The notes: generated by a model from the sequence alone, not told the origin. A DNA stretch of 9,964 bases from CAZLYK01 sp964563495 (GCA_964563495.1 CAZLYK010000180.1:1-9964), one strand, 5' to 3'. Positions 1-7,482 are shown, counted from the first letter of the stretch. Made by a program: numbers and translations.

Positions 1-3
1 CTT

Positions 4-34
4 GTCCAATCCTGCAACCATCCTGTCGATCCTG
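4..34 (-). repeat. 3'-flanking CAGGAT repeat after the large membrane protein gene
   Basis: On the minus strand this follows the stop codon by four bases and reads CAGGATCGACAGGAT, then TTGCAGGAT. On the plus strand the unit ATCCTGTCG is repeated in tandem (20-28, 29-37), with ATCCTGCAA at 9-17. It aligns without gaps to 9930-9960 at 24 of 31 positions. No terminator hairpin is visible in it; it may continue beyond the left edge of the window. Confidence 0.7.
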
Positions 35-38
35 TCGA

Positions 39-3000
39 TTAATTGCCGCTGCCTTGCATGAGGTTGAGCCAGGAGAGGGCGCTGCGCAGTATCTCCGGGA
101 ACTGGGCTCCGAGCAGAGCCAGCACCGGCACCAGACCGTGGATCAGCACGCGGACGACGAAATCCCTGGTCAGATTCAACTGGCCCGGCGTTGTCCCGGT
201 CAGTTGGCTCAGGACGCGGTCGCGGCTCATCTGGACGAAGCTCAACATGGTGACCACGACCACGCTGAGCATTGATACCCAACTGAAAAGCAGTAGCGGC
301 TCGTGCGGTTGAAATGGATAGACGTTCGCCGCGATCAGCATGAGAATCAATCCACCGGTGACCAGCGCGACCAGATTCTGGAGGTGGGCAAAGACGTACT
401 GCAGGAAGGTGACGATCAGGGTGATCAAAAATAATCCGGCTTCGTTCCGCCATCCCGGTGCATCGTTCGGTGTCGCCTCCATCCAGCTCTCTTCGAGCAG
501 CTCCGTCACCGGTTCTCCCAAATCACAGATCGCGGCCTGCGCCTGAAGCCTGTGTTGGAAGGCTTGGCGCCAGTCCAGGCGCGCATCATTATCCAGCGCC
601 AGCCCCAGCCCGGTTTCGGCTATTTCGACGAGTGGCTCGATTCGAGCGCTGGTCTCCGCCTGCTCGGGCTCCAGCTTCAATCGGTTCAGTAAATGGCGAG
701 CCTGTCGCACCGAGATCGAGAGCGCCGTGTAGGTCGGCACCGGGGTCGTGAGATCGATCTTCGGCAAGTTCTGAAAATCCGGGTGATCGCCGTTCTCGAT
801 CGCAAACTTGGTAAACAGCGGATGCCAGGACAATCGCCGGAGCAATTTGCGGAGGGCGGTCCAGATCCAGAAAAATCGCAGGAAAGCGCCGATCAACAGA
901 ACCGGGACCAGGTAAAAAAGGAAGATGAAGAGCCGGTCGAACCAGACGCCCTCGACCGACGGAAGATAAGGTCGCCAGAAGAAACGACCGTAAACGATCA
1001 GGATCAGGAGCGCGCTGAGCAATCCTCCGGGAATGCCGAGGGCGTTGCAGACGATCAACTCTTTGACCCGGGTCTCGATCTTCTTCAACCCGACGAAGGA
1101 TTTCGCCTTTTCGTGGTCGAAGCGCAGAAAGGCCGGCACCTCGTCGGGCGACTGCTGTGGTTCGCGCAGGCAGGGCATGCTTTCAGCCAGGTTCAGACGC
1201 CGCAGAGCGCTGAAGAAGTAGATAAAGGCCGCCAGGCCGATCAGGATAATTGGCAGCAGCAGCGACACGCCGCTGGTCAACTCGGTCGCCCGCAGGAAGA
1301 GAAAGACCTTCTCGGCATAGCTTTGATTGAAATGAGCATTGGCCAGCGCCCCGACGACCAGCACGATCAGCACTGCACCCATGAAGATGGAGGCCACCGT
1401 CCAGGCCAGTCCCTGAAAATACTCCTCGCTCCTGATCATCCAGTCGATGATGCTGACCGCCAGCCAGATCACGGCAATAAGCGTCAGAAAGAGGCTGAGA
1501 TAGGTCAGCATATCCGTCCAGAAGTGAGATTCGTTGTCCTTGAAATGCAGCGGCAGCAGCCCGACGCTCGCGATCGCGAACGAAACGACGAGCAGGCTGA
1601 GACAGCAGGCCATCTGAAAAATCCGCCGGTCCAGGCGATATCGGTAGAACTCCTCGTCACCAAAGACCTGGCCGATCCATCCGTAACTGAGCCGCCGGAA
1701 AAGCCCGAATCGATCATCGACTTTCAGCATCGCCCTGACCGGGGCCGCTGCACCTGATTGCTGTCTGAGGGTCCTGAAACGCATCAACTGGGCCAATAAT
1801 ATGATTGGCGGAATCAGGCAGATAAAACTGAAGATGAGCAGCAGACCCATGCCCGAGGTCGAGTTGTAGGTGTTGGTCAGCCCAAGTTGCATGACCCGGC
1901 CGTCCATTTCATTCGCGGGAATGGTCAGAGTGTAATTGCCCGGCGACGAGATCGCCCGTTGGGGGGCAGCCGAATCGTCGCCTTCAATCTCGAGCAGCTT
2001 GACCGGCCAAAATCCTTTGCGCCCGACAATGCTCAACCATAAGGGAGGGTGATGGTTCCGGACCTTGTTTTGCTCGGCGTAAGGGAACGGCGAGCTGTAT
2101 TCGAGCATCGCCCCTTCCCGGCCCAAGAGGGCCAGGACCGCGTTATACCAACCCTGGGCCGCCGGAAAGGTGAATTGCTTGATGTTCCTCAAACCTTCGT
2201 ATGGATAACTCCAGAGTTGATTCAGCGTGAAGAGAGGGTAGGGAGTGACGACCAATGTTCCCTGCAGCACAAGGTTGGCCTCGGAATGCAGATAGAGAAG
2301 ATCCGAGGTCAGCGTGAAGATCAAGGCGTTCGGGCACTTATCTCGAATCTCGCGGACCAGAAAGATCAGGTCCTGGACATCGGTGGTGGCGACCTGGACA
2401 TAACTGATCTGCTCGCGGTTGATCGCCGTGATGATCGATGACATGACCAGCTCGGATGAGACGTTTTCAAGTGAGGAGTAGAGCGGAATGATCTCTCTAG
2501 ACTTCGAATCGGCCGACTCGGCCATCGGCAGATCCAGTCTGTCCTCCCGGTTGAGCGGGCTCGCGGAGAGGGAACCGTCTTTCTTCCTGATCTTGGCCAT
2601 CTCGGCGCGCAATCGTGAAATATGCACCGGAAATGTCAAGGAGAGGACCGAGATCTCATTCTGATCGGCGACTTCCCGGCTCTTGACCGCATCGCGAATG
2701 ACCTGGCCATAGCCGGTGCTGGCTTCCGTCAGGAGTGCGATCCTGATCGGGCGTTTCTGGCTGAGTAGCCGGCTCATCAAGGGGAGGGGTTGGCTGGTCA
2801 GATAGTTTCGAAACGATTCCTCCGCCACCTGATCCGGAATGACCGTCGCGCTGAAAGTCACATCGCCCGGGAAATCGGTCAGGTTGAGGAATTGATCGAC
2901 TTTGATCGCCGTCGCGCTTCCACTGATGATGCAAACTTTTGAGCTGAGCGGGGTCGCGCTCTCTCTCATCCAGCTCCTCAGGGTGAGCGCCAGCGACGCG

Positions 3001-3773
3001 GCTGAGCCCGAAAAAGACGGACCCATAATCCGAATGCTTAAAGCGTCTGCGGATTGATTGAATGAGCAGGCGGAGATCTTTGCCGGCTCTGAGATTGTCG
3101 AGAGCGAGCGGAGGCTGCTGATTTGATTGAGCGCATTGATGAGTGCGGCTTTGTGGATTCCATAGGTCGGGGTCTCTCCAACCAGGAAAACCAGCAGCAG
3201 CTTCGCCTGGTAATTCGTCGGATCGCCGCTTTTCTGCTCGAAATTGCGGAAAAGGATGATCCCGGGCTCCCGCTGAGAGCGCTGTTCGGCCGGTGGCGAT
3301 GCCGGTGAACCCGAGCCGCGATCCCAGGGGAAAGAATAACGGTCAAAAGTGTAACCGGCGGTCTCGGCGGCGCGCTGGATCGAATTGATGCTCCGGTCGA
3401 AGAGGTAATCCAGCTGCGAATCCTTCGGATCGGGCACCGTCGCAATCAGGAAATCGACGGTATAGTCCAATTTGCGCACCCGGCAATATTGCTCCAGACT
3501 GCTTTTGGCCGCTCCCGATCGATCGCCCGAGACGGCCGGATTGGAGGCTGAAATCGGGCGCCACCCGAAAAAATCACAGATCAATCTGGCCGCCTCATTC
3601 GGCACGACTTGAGCGGTTCTCGCCGCCGCCGGCGGTGCCGCTCCTGAGGTCTTTCCCACGATTGCGGCGGGGGATTGATCGATGTTCGCGGTCGACGTGC
3701 TCGACAACGGAACATAGATCGCCACGGCAGCCAGCAGCGGGATCAGCAGTGTACTCAAATTTACTTGTTTCAT
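39..3773 (-). CDS. Large membrane protein with periplasmic binding-protein-like region, function unknown
   Basis: The product is 1244 aa. I do not recognise a named family. Residues 1-30 look like a signal peptide or signal anchor (MKQ start, hydrophobic core about 8-24). Residues about 55-630 are largely soluble and should be periplasmic. Within them, the strand-turn pattern at 343-356 (RIALLTEASTGYG) and at 456-492 (VQVATTDVQDLIFLVREI, then LIFTLTSDLL) resembles the Rossmann-like lobes of type-1 periplasmic binding proteins; this is inference from pattern only. Hydrophobic segments follow at about 640-662, 718-742, 754-777, 788-811, 832-856, 908-930, 943-970, 1113-1151 (possibly two), 1158-1180 and 1206-1232. 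Soluble loops lie at about 666-715, 857-905 and 972-1108. No Walker motif, kinase or other catalytic signature was found. The start has only a weak ribosome-binding site. It lies 62 bases after the oxidoreductase stop, on the same strand and with no obvious terminator between, so co-transcription is plausible. It could be a sensor, transporter or envelope-assembly protein. Confidence 0.85.
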   Translation of the reverse strand: MKQVNLSTLLIPLLAAVAIYVPLSSTSTANIDQSPAAIVGKTSGAAPPAAARTAQVVPNEAARLICDFFGWRPISASNPAVSGDRSGAAKSSLEQYCRVRKLDYTVDFLIATVPDPKDSQLDYLFDRSINSIQRAAETAGYTFDRYSFPWDRGSGSPASPPAEQRSQREPGIILFRNFEQKSGDPTNYQAKLLLVFLVGETPTYGIHKAALINALNQISSLRSLSTISEPAKISACSFNQSADALSIRIMGPSFSGSAASLALTLRSWMRESATPLSSKVCIISGSATAIKVDQFLNLTDFPGDVTFSATVIPDQVAEESFRNYLTSQPLPLMSRLLSQKRPIRIALLTEASTGYGQVIRDAVKSREVADQNEISVLSLTFPVHISRLRAEMAKIRKKDGSLSASPLNREDRLDLPMAESADSKSREIIPLYSSLENVSSELVMSSIITAINREQISYVQVATTDVQDLIFLVREIRDKCPNALIFTLTSDLLYLHSEANLVLQGTLVVTPYPLFTLNQLWSYPYEGLRNIKQFTFPAAQGWYNAVLALLGREGAMLEYSSPFPYAEQNKVRNHHPPLWLSIVGRKGFWPVKLLEIEGDDSAAPQRAISSPGNYTLTIPANEMDGRVMQLGLTNTYNSTSGMGLLLIFSFICLIPPIILLAQLMRFRTLRQQSGAAAPVRAMLKVDDRFGLFRRLSYGWIGQVFGDEEFYRYRLDRRIFQMACCLSLLVVSFAIASVGLLPLHFKDNESHFWTDMLTYLSLFLTLIAVIWLAVSIIDWMIRSEEYFQGLAWTVASIFMGAVLIVLVVGALANAHFNQSYAEKVFLFLRATELTSGVSLLLPIILIGLAAFIYFFSALRRLNLAESMPCLREPQQSPDEVPAFLRFDHEKAKSFVGLKKIETRVKELIVCNALGIPGGLLSALLILIVYGRFFWRPYLPSVEGVWFDRLFIFLFYLVPVLLIGAFLRFFWIWTALRKLLRRLSWHPLFTKFAIENGDHPDFQNLPKIDLTTPVPTYTALSISVRQARHLLNRLKLEPEQAETSARIEPLVEIAETGLGLALDNDARLDWRQAFQHRLQAQAAICDLGEPVTELLEESWMEATPNDAPGWRNEAGLFLITLIVTFLQYVFAHLQNLVALVTGGLILMLIAANVYPFQPHEPLLLFSWVSMLSVVVVTMLSFVQMSRDRVLSQLTGTTPGQLNLTRDFVVRVLIHGLVPVLALLGAQFPEILRSALSWLNLMQGSGN

Positions 3774-3835
3774 TTTCTTGGCCGGGCGTTGCTTCCGATC
3801 GAGTAAGGGGCAGGCTTCAGACGACCTTCGGTTTA

Positions 3836-4906
3836 TCAGCTTTGATTGATACTTTCAACCTCGGCGTCGTAGTTCAACTCAGACATTTTGACAGCTCGTT
3901 TTTCCGCTGCCGATAGATCGGCGGCGAAGACGACACGGTGCGATTCAAATGACGTGTCGAAATCAGTCAGCGGCATCTTTTCACCCTTCCTCAGACTGTC
4001 GACAAAAGCCTGGAATTGCGGCAGGTAGGGGTGATGGGCGACATCGCCGGAATCGATCAGGCTCGTCTCGAGCGTGCTCCAGCGTTCCTTGCTCAAACCC
4101 TTGAGCTTTGCGCTGTAGATTCGATGATCGAGCAGGCTGCCTTCGCTCCCGACCAGGTGGATGTGGAAATAGTAGGGCTGCAGGCAATCGACCACCGAGG
4201 CCACCTTTCCGATCTTTCCGTCCTTGAACTTGAGAATCGTGACCGTGGTCGTGTCATATTCGTATGGCGCGAAGGTCGGGCTGGTCGACCGGTTGCTGTA
4301 AGTCGTCACCTCCTCGACTTCGGAATCCATGCACCATAACAACAGGTCGAGCGCGTGACACCCGGCCGTCAGCAGGCTGCTGCCGCCGAAATCCTTTTTG
4401 ACGTTCCACGGGAACTGGCCGTACCAGGGGCCGATGCCGTGATAATAATCGATCTCTGCATAATGGAGCCGGCCGAGCAATCCCTGATCGATCGCCGAGC
4501 GGATGAGATTACCCTGCTGGCTGAACCTGACCTCGAAGCAGACGCAGGTTTTGACGCCGGCTTCGTGAATCGCTCTACGCATGGCGACCGAGTCAGGGTA
4601 GTTGATCGCGATCGGCTTTTCGATGATCAGGTGTTTGCCCGCTTTGGCGGCGGCGATCGCTTGCTCCGCGTGAAAAGGATGCGGGGTGCAGATGTCGATT
4701 ACGTCGATCGACGGATCTTTCAGCATGGTCTGGTAATCGCGATAGGCTTTGAGCGGAGTCCCGTACTGCTGCGCCAATTCGGCCTCGTTCAGCTCCCGTC
4801 GCGAGCAGACGGCCGTGACTTTGACTCCCGGGATTTGATTGAAGGCGGAGATATGGGCCCCGGCCACCCAGCCGAGCCCGACGATACCGACGTTGATCTG
4901 GTCCAT
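3836..4906 (-). CDS. Gfo/Idh/MocA family NAD(P)-dependent oxidoreductase
   Basis: The product is 356 aa, the usual length for the family. The N-terminal Rossmann fold begins at once with VGIVGLGWVAGAH (residues 6-18), the dinucleotide-binding glycine motif. The family EKP motif is at 96-98, preceded by the CTPHPFHAEQA stretch (73-83). The C-terminal domain carries AGCHALDLLLW (181-191), with His184 in the position usually needed for sugar-ring redox chemistry. Such enzymes oxidise or reduce a hydroxyl or keto group of sugars, inositols or their derivatives in the cytosol; the substrate cannot be read from sequence. The frame stays open upstream to 5080, but that part translates the intergenic hairpin and is not credible. 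The ATG at 4904-4906 has an excellent AGGAGGAGGAG Shine-Dalgarno 10 bases upstream and puts the Rossmann strand at residue 5, so I chose it. The large membrane protein gene follows downstream. Confidence 0.95.
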   Translation of the reverse strand: MDQINVGIVGLGWVAGAHISAFNQIPGVKVTAVCSRRELNEAELAQQYGTPLKAYRDYQTMLKDPSIDVIDICTPHPFHAEQAIAAAKAGKHLIIEKPIAINYPDSVAMRRAIHEAGVKTCVCFEVRFSQQGNLIRSAIDQGLLGRLHYAEIDYYHGIGPWYGQFPWNVKKDFGGSSLLTAGCHALDLLLWCMDSEVEEVTTYSNRSTSPTFAPYEYDTTTVTILKFKDGKIGKVASVVDCLQPYYFHIHLVGSEGSLLDHRIYSAKLKGLSKERWSTLETSLIDSGDVAHHPYLPQFQAFVDSLRKGEKMPLTDFDTSFESHRVVFAADLSAAEKRAVKMSELNYDAEVESINQS

Positions 4907-4916
4907 TTGAAAAGTT

Positions 4917-4928
4917 CTCCTCCTCCTC
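4917..4928 (-). promoter_or_regulatory. Strong ribosome-binding site of the oxidoreductase
   Basis: On the minus strand this reads as consecutive GGA/AGG triplets (GAGGAGGAGGAG) ending 10 bases before the ATG at 4906. It decides the start codon against an in-frame ATG at 5080 that would add 58 implausible residues. The stretch follows directly on the ATCCTGT repeat copy at 4933-4961. Confidence 0.85.
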
Positions 4929-4932
4929 TGGG

Positions 4933-4961
4933 AATAGACAGGATTAACAGGATTATTGCAA
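4933..4961 (-). repeat. Intergenic ATCCTGT repeat, copy ahead of the oxidoreductase
   Basis: Read on the minus strand this 29-base stretch starts TTGCAA and contains two 9-base units, TAATCCTGT TAATCCTGT, then CTATT. It matches the copy at 7472-7500 at 24 of 29 positions without gaps. Its final 13 bases (AATCCTGTCTATT) are identical to 8423-8435. It overlaps the foot of the 26-bp hairpin at 4958-5013 by four bases. It sits immediately before the Shine-Dalgarno of the oxidoreductase gene and, if transcribed, lies in its leader. Confidence 0.8.
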
Positions 4962-5013
4962 TTTTCACATTTGTGCGACCGCGTCCTCGCGGTCGCACAA
5001 ATGTGAAAATTGC
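4958..5013. repeat. Perfect 26-bp inverted repeat with 4-base loop
   Basis: The arm at 4958-4983 (GCAATTTTCACATTTG, then TGCGACCGCG) is the exact reverse complement of 4988-5013, with loop TCCT at 4984-4987. The inner half is G+C-rich and the outer half A+T-rich. It lies between two divergent genes, upstream of both, so it is not a transcription terminator for either. In a minus-strand transcript starting near 5062 it would form a long stem in the leader of the oxidoreductase mRNA. It may be a REP-like or MITE-like palindrome that inserted beside the ATCCTGT repeat. No transposase is in the window. Confidence 0.95.
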
Positions 5014-5068
5014 TGCCGCTCTCCATTCGCTGGTTGGGGCGTGTCGCGCAGGATTTTTTTACCCGCTG

Positions 5069-5096
5069 ATTGTAGATCATTGCTCAAACCGTGCAA
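5069..5096 (-). promoter_or_regulatory. Candidate promoter for the oxidoreductase
   Basis: On the minus strand, TTGCAC (5096-5091) and TACAAT (5074-5069) are separated by 16 bases, a sigma70-like arrangement with a weak -35. Transcription would start near 5062 and give a leader of about 155 bases containing the 26-bp hairpin and the ATCCTGT repeat. This is a pattern match only, and the sigma-factor preferences of this organism are unknown. Confidence 0.3.
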
Positions 5097-5129
5097 GTGG
5101 CTCAAACATTTGCTTAAAAGCGATATAAT
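5093..5129 (+). promoter_or_regulatory. Candidate promoter and operator for the PLD/EEP operon
   Basis: A perfect TATAAT lies at 5124-5129, about 55 bases before the PLD start codon. The place where a -35 box should be (about 5101-5106, CTCAAA) does not match consensus. It is instead covered by the imperfect inverted repeat GCAAGTG-N7-CATTTGC (5093-5113, one mismatch between arms). GCTCAAAC occurs twice, at 5082-5089 and 5100-5107, 18 bases apart. A strong -10, a poor -35 and a palindrome in that position fit a promoter under regulator control. This is inference. Confidence 0.4.
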
Positions 5130-5184
5130 GCTCCTCGAGGCGATGATCGCAGGACCATGCCAAAAAAAGAGCTTTGATTGAGAT

Positions 5185-6723
5185 ATGCGAAACGTGACAA
5201 ACGATCGTTTGTGGAATAAGACGGCATCTCGCGCTCGGATTCATCACGAGCGCGCACTGGCGAGGACGGCGGGCGCTCCGTTGCTTCCCGGCAACAGCGT
5301 CCGGATTCTCAGGGACGCGGCAGAGAACTATCCGGCCTGGCTGGAGGCAATCAGGTCGGCCAGACAGAAGATCTTCTTCGAGAGCTATATTATTCACGAT
5401 GACCATTCCGGGTATGAATTCGCCGATGCGATGATCGCCAAGGCGCGCGAAGGCGTGCGCGTGAGGGTGATCTACGATTGGATGGGCGGGTTGGGTAAGA
5501 CCTCACATAAATTCTGGCAGCACCTGCGCGATGGCGGGGTCGAGGTGCGTTGTTTCAATCCGCCAAGTCTGGCCAGCCCGTTTGGCTGGATCGGGCGCGA
5601 TCATCGCAAGATGATTGTGGTAGATGGAGAGATCGGGTTCGTCACCGGTTTGTGTGTCGGGAGAATGTGGGTTGGGGATCAGGAAAAGGGCATCGAACCG
5701 TGGCGTGACACGGGCGTGGCTGTCCGCGGCCCGGCAGTTGCGTTGATCGAGCAATCTTTTGCGCAGATGTGGGAAGTGGTTGGATCGCCGCTTCCGCAGT
5801 CAGAGCTGACCGGCGTCGAGGCGATTCCGCCCACCGGCAATATGCAAGTGCGAGTGATCGCGAGCGTCCCAAATACGAGTACGATCTACCGCCTCGATCA
5901 AATGATCGCCGCCAACGCCCGTGAGACTCTCTGGCTGACTGATGCCTACTTTGCCGGAACGACGCCTTACGTCCAGGCCCTGCGTGCCGCGGCATCAGAT
6001 GGCGTCGATGTCAGATTGCTGGTGCCCCAGGCGACCGACATCCCGGTTGTCCGGGCGCTCTCGAGGTCGGGTTATCGCCCGCTTCTAGAAGCCGGAGTGC
6101 GAGTCTTTGAGTGGAACGGCACGATGATTCATGCGAAGACGGCTGTTTCCGACGGGCGCTGGGCCAGGGTCGGCTCGACCAATCTCAATCTGGCCAGTTG
6201 GATCAGCAATTGGGAGCTCGACCTGGTGGTCGAAGACGCCGAATTCGGCCTGGCCATGGAGCAGATGTACCTCGATGACCTGCATAACGCCACCGAGATC
6301 GTCCTCTCCGCGAAGAGGAGGCCTCTCCCGATCAAGCCCAGGCCGAAACGTCTGCGCAACTATCGCTTTCAACTGAGCAGTTCGGGTCGCACCGCGGCCG
6401 GGGTGATCCGCCTCGGCAATGTCGTCGGCGCCTCGATCACCAATCGACGCATGCTCGGTCCCGCCGAAGTCAAGATTATCGGCAGCGCCGGCGCCCTCCT
6501 CACCTTGCTCTCTCTGCTGGCCTTGCTTTGGCCGAGAGTGATCACCGTCCCGCTGGCCATCCTCGGCGTCTGGGTGGCGATCTCATTATTCATCAAAGCC
6601 TTCGACCTACACCGGCAAGGCAAGAGGGAAGCGGCGGAACTGGAGGATGAGTCGATAAATCAACGAGGGAGCGGTGAGGGCGTCGCCAAAGGGGTGACCA
6701 AGACCAGCAATGAAACAAGTTAA
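5185..6723 (+). CDS. Phospholipase D-family protein, cardiolipin synthase-like
   Basis: The product is 512 aa with two complete HKD motifs. The first is H140-R-K142-x4-D147 (HRKMIVVDGEIGFVTG); the second is H316-A-K318-x4-D323, followed by GSTNLN at 330-335. The spacing and the WIGRDH context resemble ClsA/ClsB-type cardiolipin synthases, which join phosphatidyl groups at the inner membrane. Related PLD transferases or nucleases cannot be excluded. After the catalytic core there are two hydrophobic segments, about 434-449 and 452-471, then a charged tail. This suggests C-terminal membrane anchoring, unlike ClsA with its N-terminal membrane segments. No signal peptide was seen. The ATG has only a weak ribosome-binding site (GATTGAG) but precedes the conserved region by about 30 residues. 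The 3' end overlaps the next gene by 14 bases, implying one transcript and translational coupling. E. coli clsB (ybhO) likewise lies beside an EEP-family gene, ybhP. Confidence 0.9.
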   Translation: MRNVTNDRLWNKTASRARIHHERALARTAGAPLLPGNSVRILRDAAENYPAWLEAIRSARQKIFFESYIIHDDHSGYEFADAMIAKAREGVRVRVIYDWMGGLGKTSHKFWQHLRDGGVEVRCFNPPSLASPFGWIGRDHRKMIVVDGEIGFVTGLCVGRMWVGDQEKGIEPWRDTGVAVRGPAVALIEQSFAQMWEVVGSPLPQSELTGVEAIPPTGNMQVRVIASVPNTSTIYRLDQMIAANARETLWLTDAYFAGTTPYVQALRAAASDGVDVRLLVPQATDIPVVRALSRSGYRPLLEAGVRVFEWNGTMIHAKTAVSDGRWARVGSTNLNLASWISNWELDLVVEDAEFGLAMEQMYLDDLHNATEIVLSAKRRPLPIKPRPKRLRNYRFQLSSSGRTAAGVIRLGNVVGASITNRRMLGPAEVKIIGSAGALLTLLSLLALLWPRVITVPLAILGVWVAISLFIKAFDLHRQGKREAAELEDESINQRGSGEGVAKGVTKTSNETS

Positions 6724-7450
6724 AAAGTTCAGGGTTGTCACCTATAACATCCATAAATGTCAGGGGCTCGACCGGCGCATCCAGCCCGAGCGGATTGTCA
6801 AGGTCCTGGATGAGGTCGATGCCGATATCATCGCCCTTCAGGAAGTCTTGTGGGTTCATGGCGCCGAGAGCAGTGAAGATCAGGCTCACCATCTTGCGCG
6901 CGAGCTCGGCTACGATTTCCGGCTCGGTGAAAACCGGCGGCTCCGCGGCAACGCTTACGGGAACGTCGTGCTCAGCCGCTTCCCGCTGGTCGATTCGCGT
7001 AATCACGATATCAGCGTCACCGGGCGCGAGCAGAGGGGATGTTTGCGGGTCGACATCGATCTGCATGGGAGACAGCTGCTCCACATTTACAACGTCCACC
7101 TCGGCACTTCTTACACCGAACGGCGCAGCCAGGCGCGCATGCTGCTTCAGGAAGACGTGCTCAAGAACGGCGACCATATCGGCCCGCGAGTCCTGCTCGG
7201 TGACTTCAATGAATGGACGCGCGGCCTGACCTCTAAATTATTGAACGATCATTTCCGAAGCGCCGATATCCGAATCCACATCGGCCGCAAACGCACCTAT
7301 CCGGGCTTCATGCCTTTGTTGCATCTGGACCATATCTATTTCGATCAGTCATTGGCGCTGGAGAGCGCTTCATTACACCGCAGCCGGACGGCATTGGTCG
7401 CCTCGGATCACCTGCCGGTGATCGCAGATTTTTGCATCAAGGAAGAGTGA
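6710..7450 (+). CDS. Endonuclease/exonuclease/phosphatase (EEP) family protein, YbhP-like
   Basis: The product is 246 aa, a full single EEP domain with every hallmark. Residues 10-15 are VTYNIH (Asn13), 40-46 are IIALQEV (metal ligand Glu45) and 84-91 are GNVVLSRF. NVHLG is at 128-132 (His130), GDFNEW at 164-169 (Asp165, Asn167), LDHIY at 206-210 and SDHLPV at 232-237 (catalytic His234). The fold hydrolyses phosphodiester or phosphomonoester bonds with a divalent metal; members act on DNA, inositol phosphates or sphingomyelin. The start overlaps the PLD gene by 14 bases. A stop codon in frame at 6695-6697 rules out an earlier start. AAAGGGG at 6688-6694 is rather distant, so coupling to PLD translation is likely. 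No signal peptide is visible, so it should be cytosolic. The neighbour suggests a phospholipid-related substrate rather than DNA, by inference. Confidence 0.92.
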   Translation: MKQVKKFRVVTYNIHKCQGLDRRIQPERIVKVLDEVDADIIALQEVLWVHGAESSEDQAHHLARELGYDFRLGENRRLRGNAYGNVVLSRFPLVDSRNHDISVTGREQRGCLRVDIDLHGRQLLHIYNVHLGTSYTERRSQARMLLQEDVLKNGDHIGPRVLLGDFNEWTRGLTSKLLNDHFRSADIRIHIGRKRTYPGFMPLLHLDHIYFDQSLALESASLHRSRTALVASDHLPVIADFCIKEE

Positions 7451-7453
7451 ATC

Positions 7454-7482
7454 GATTTTTGCAGATCAATCTTGCAAAAATC
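7454..7482. repeat. Hairpin after the EEP gene, joined to the ATCCTGT repeat
   Basis: GATTTTTGCA (7454-7463) and TGCAAAAATC (7473-7482) form a perfect 10-bp stem with a 9-base loop, starting three bases after the EEP stop codon. It is A+T-rich and has no T-run after it, so it is a poor match to a Rho-independent terminator. It could still serve as an mRNA 3'-end barrier. Its right arm overlaps the ATCCTGT repeat copy, as the 26-bp hairpin does at 4958. Confidence 0.6.

Noticed and set aside
693..1757. 354-codon plus-strand reading frame
   Set aside because: It lies antisense within the membrane protein gene, and its product is rich in Gln, Asp, Glu and Arg with no fold pattern. The opposite strand gives coherent membrane segments here.
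3774..3835. Terminator or promoter between oxidoreductase and membrane protein genes
   Set aside because: Only a three-base-pair stem (ACC-TTC-GGT) was found, and no convincing -10/-35; read-through is more likely.
4958..5013. Hairpin as a Rho-independent terminator
   Set aside because: It lies upstream of both divergent genes, with no gene ending there and no T-run.
4933..5013. CRISPR array from the repeated units
   Set aside because: The units are 9 bases in direct tandem with no spacers, and no cas genes are present.
4907..5080. 58-residue N-terminal extension of the oxidoreductase from an ATG at 5080
   Set aside because: It translates the palindrome and the ATCCTGT repeat. The ATG at 4906 has a strong Shine-Dalgarno and places the Rossmann strand correctly.
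4355..5128. 257-codon plus-strand reading frame
   Set aside because: It is antisense to the conserved Rossmann domain of the oxidoreductase and runs through the 26-bp hairpin; no motif was seen.
6710..6720. Same 11 bases (ATGAAACAAGT) at the starts of the EEP gene and the membrane protein gene
   Set aside because: Similarity ends after the first codons, and MKQV is a common kind of start; taken as chance.
6735..7229. 164-codon frame within the EEP gene
   Set aside because: Ser/Arg-rich shadow in another frame; the EEP frame contains all the family motifs.
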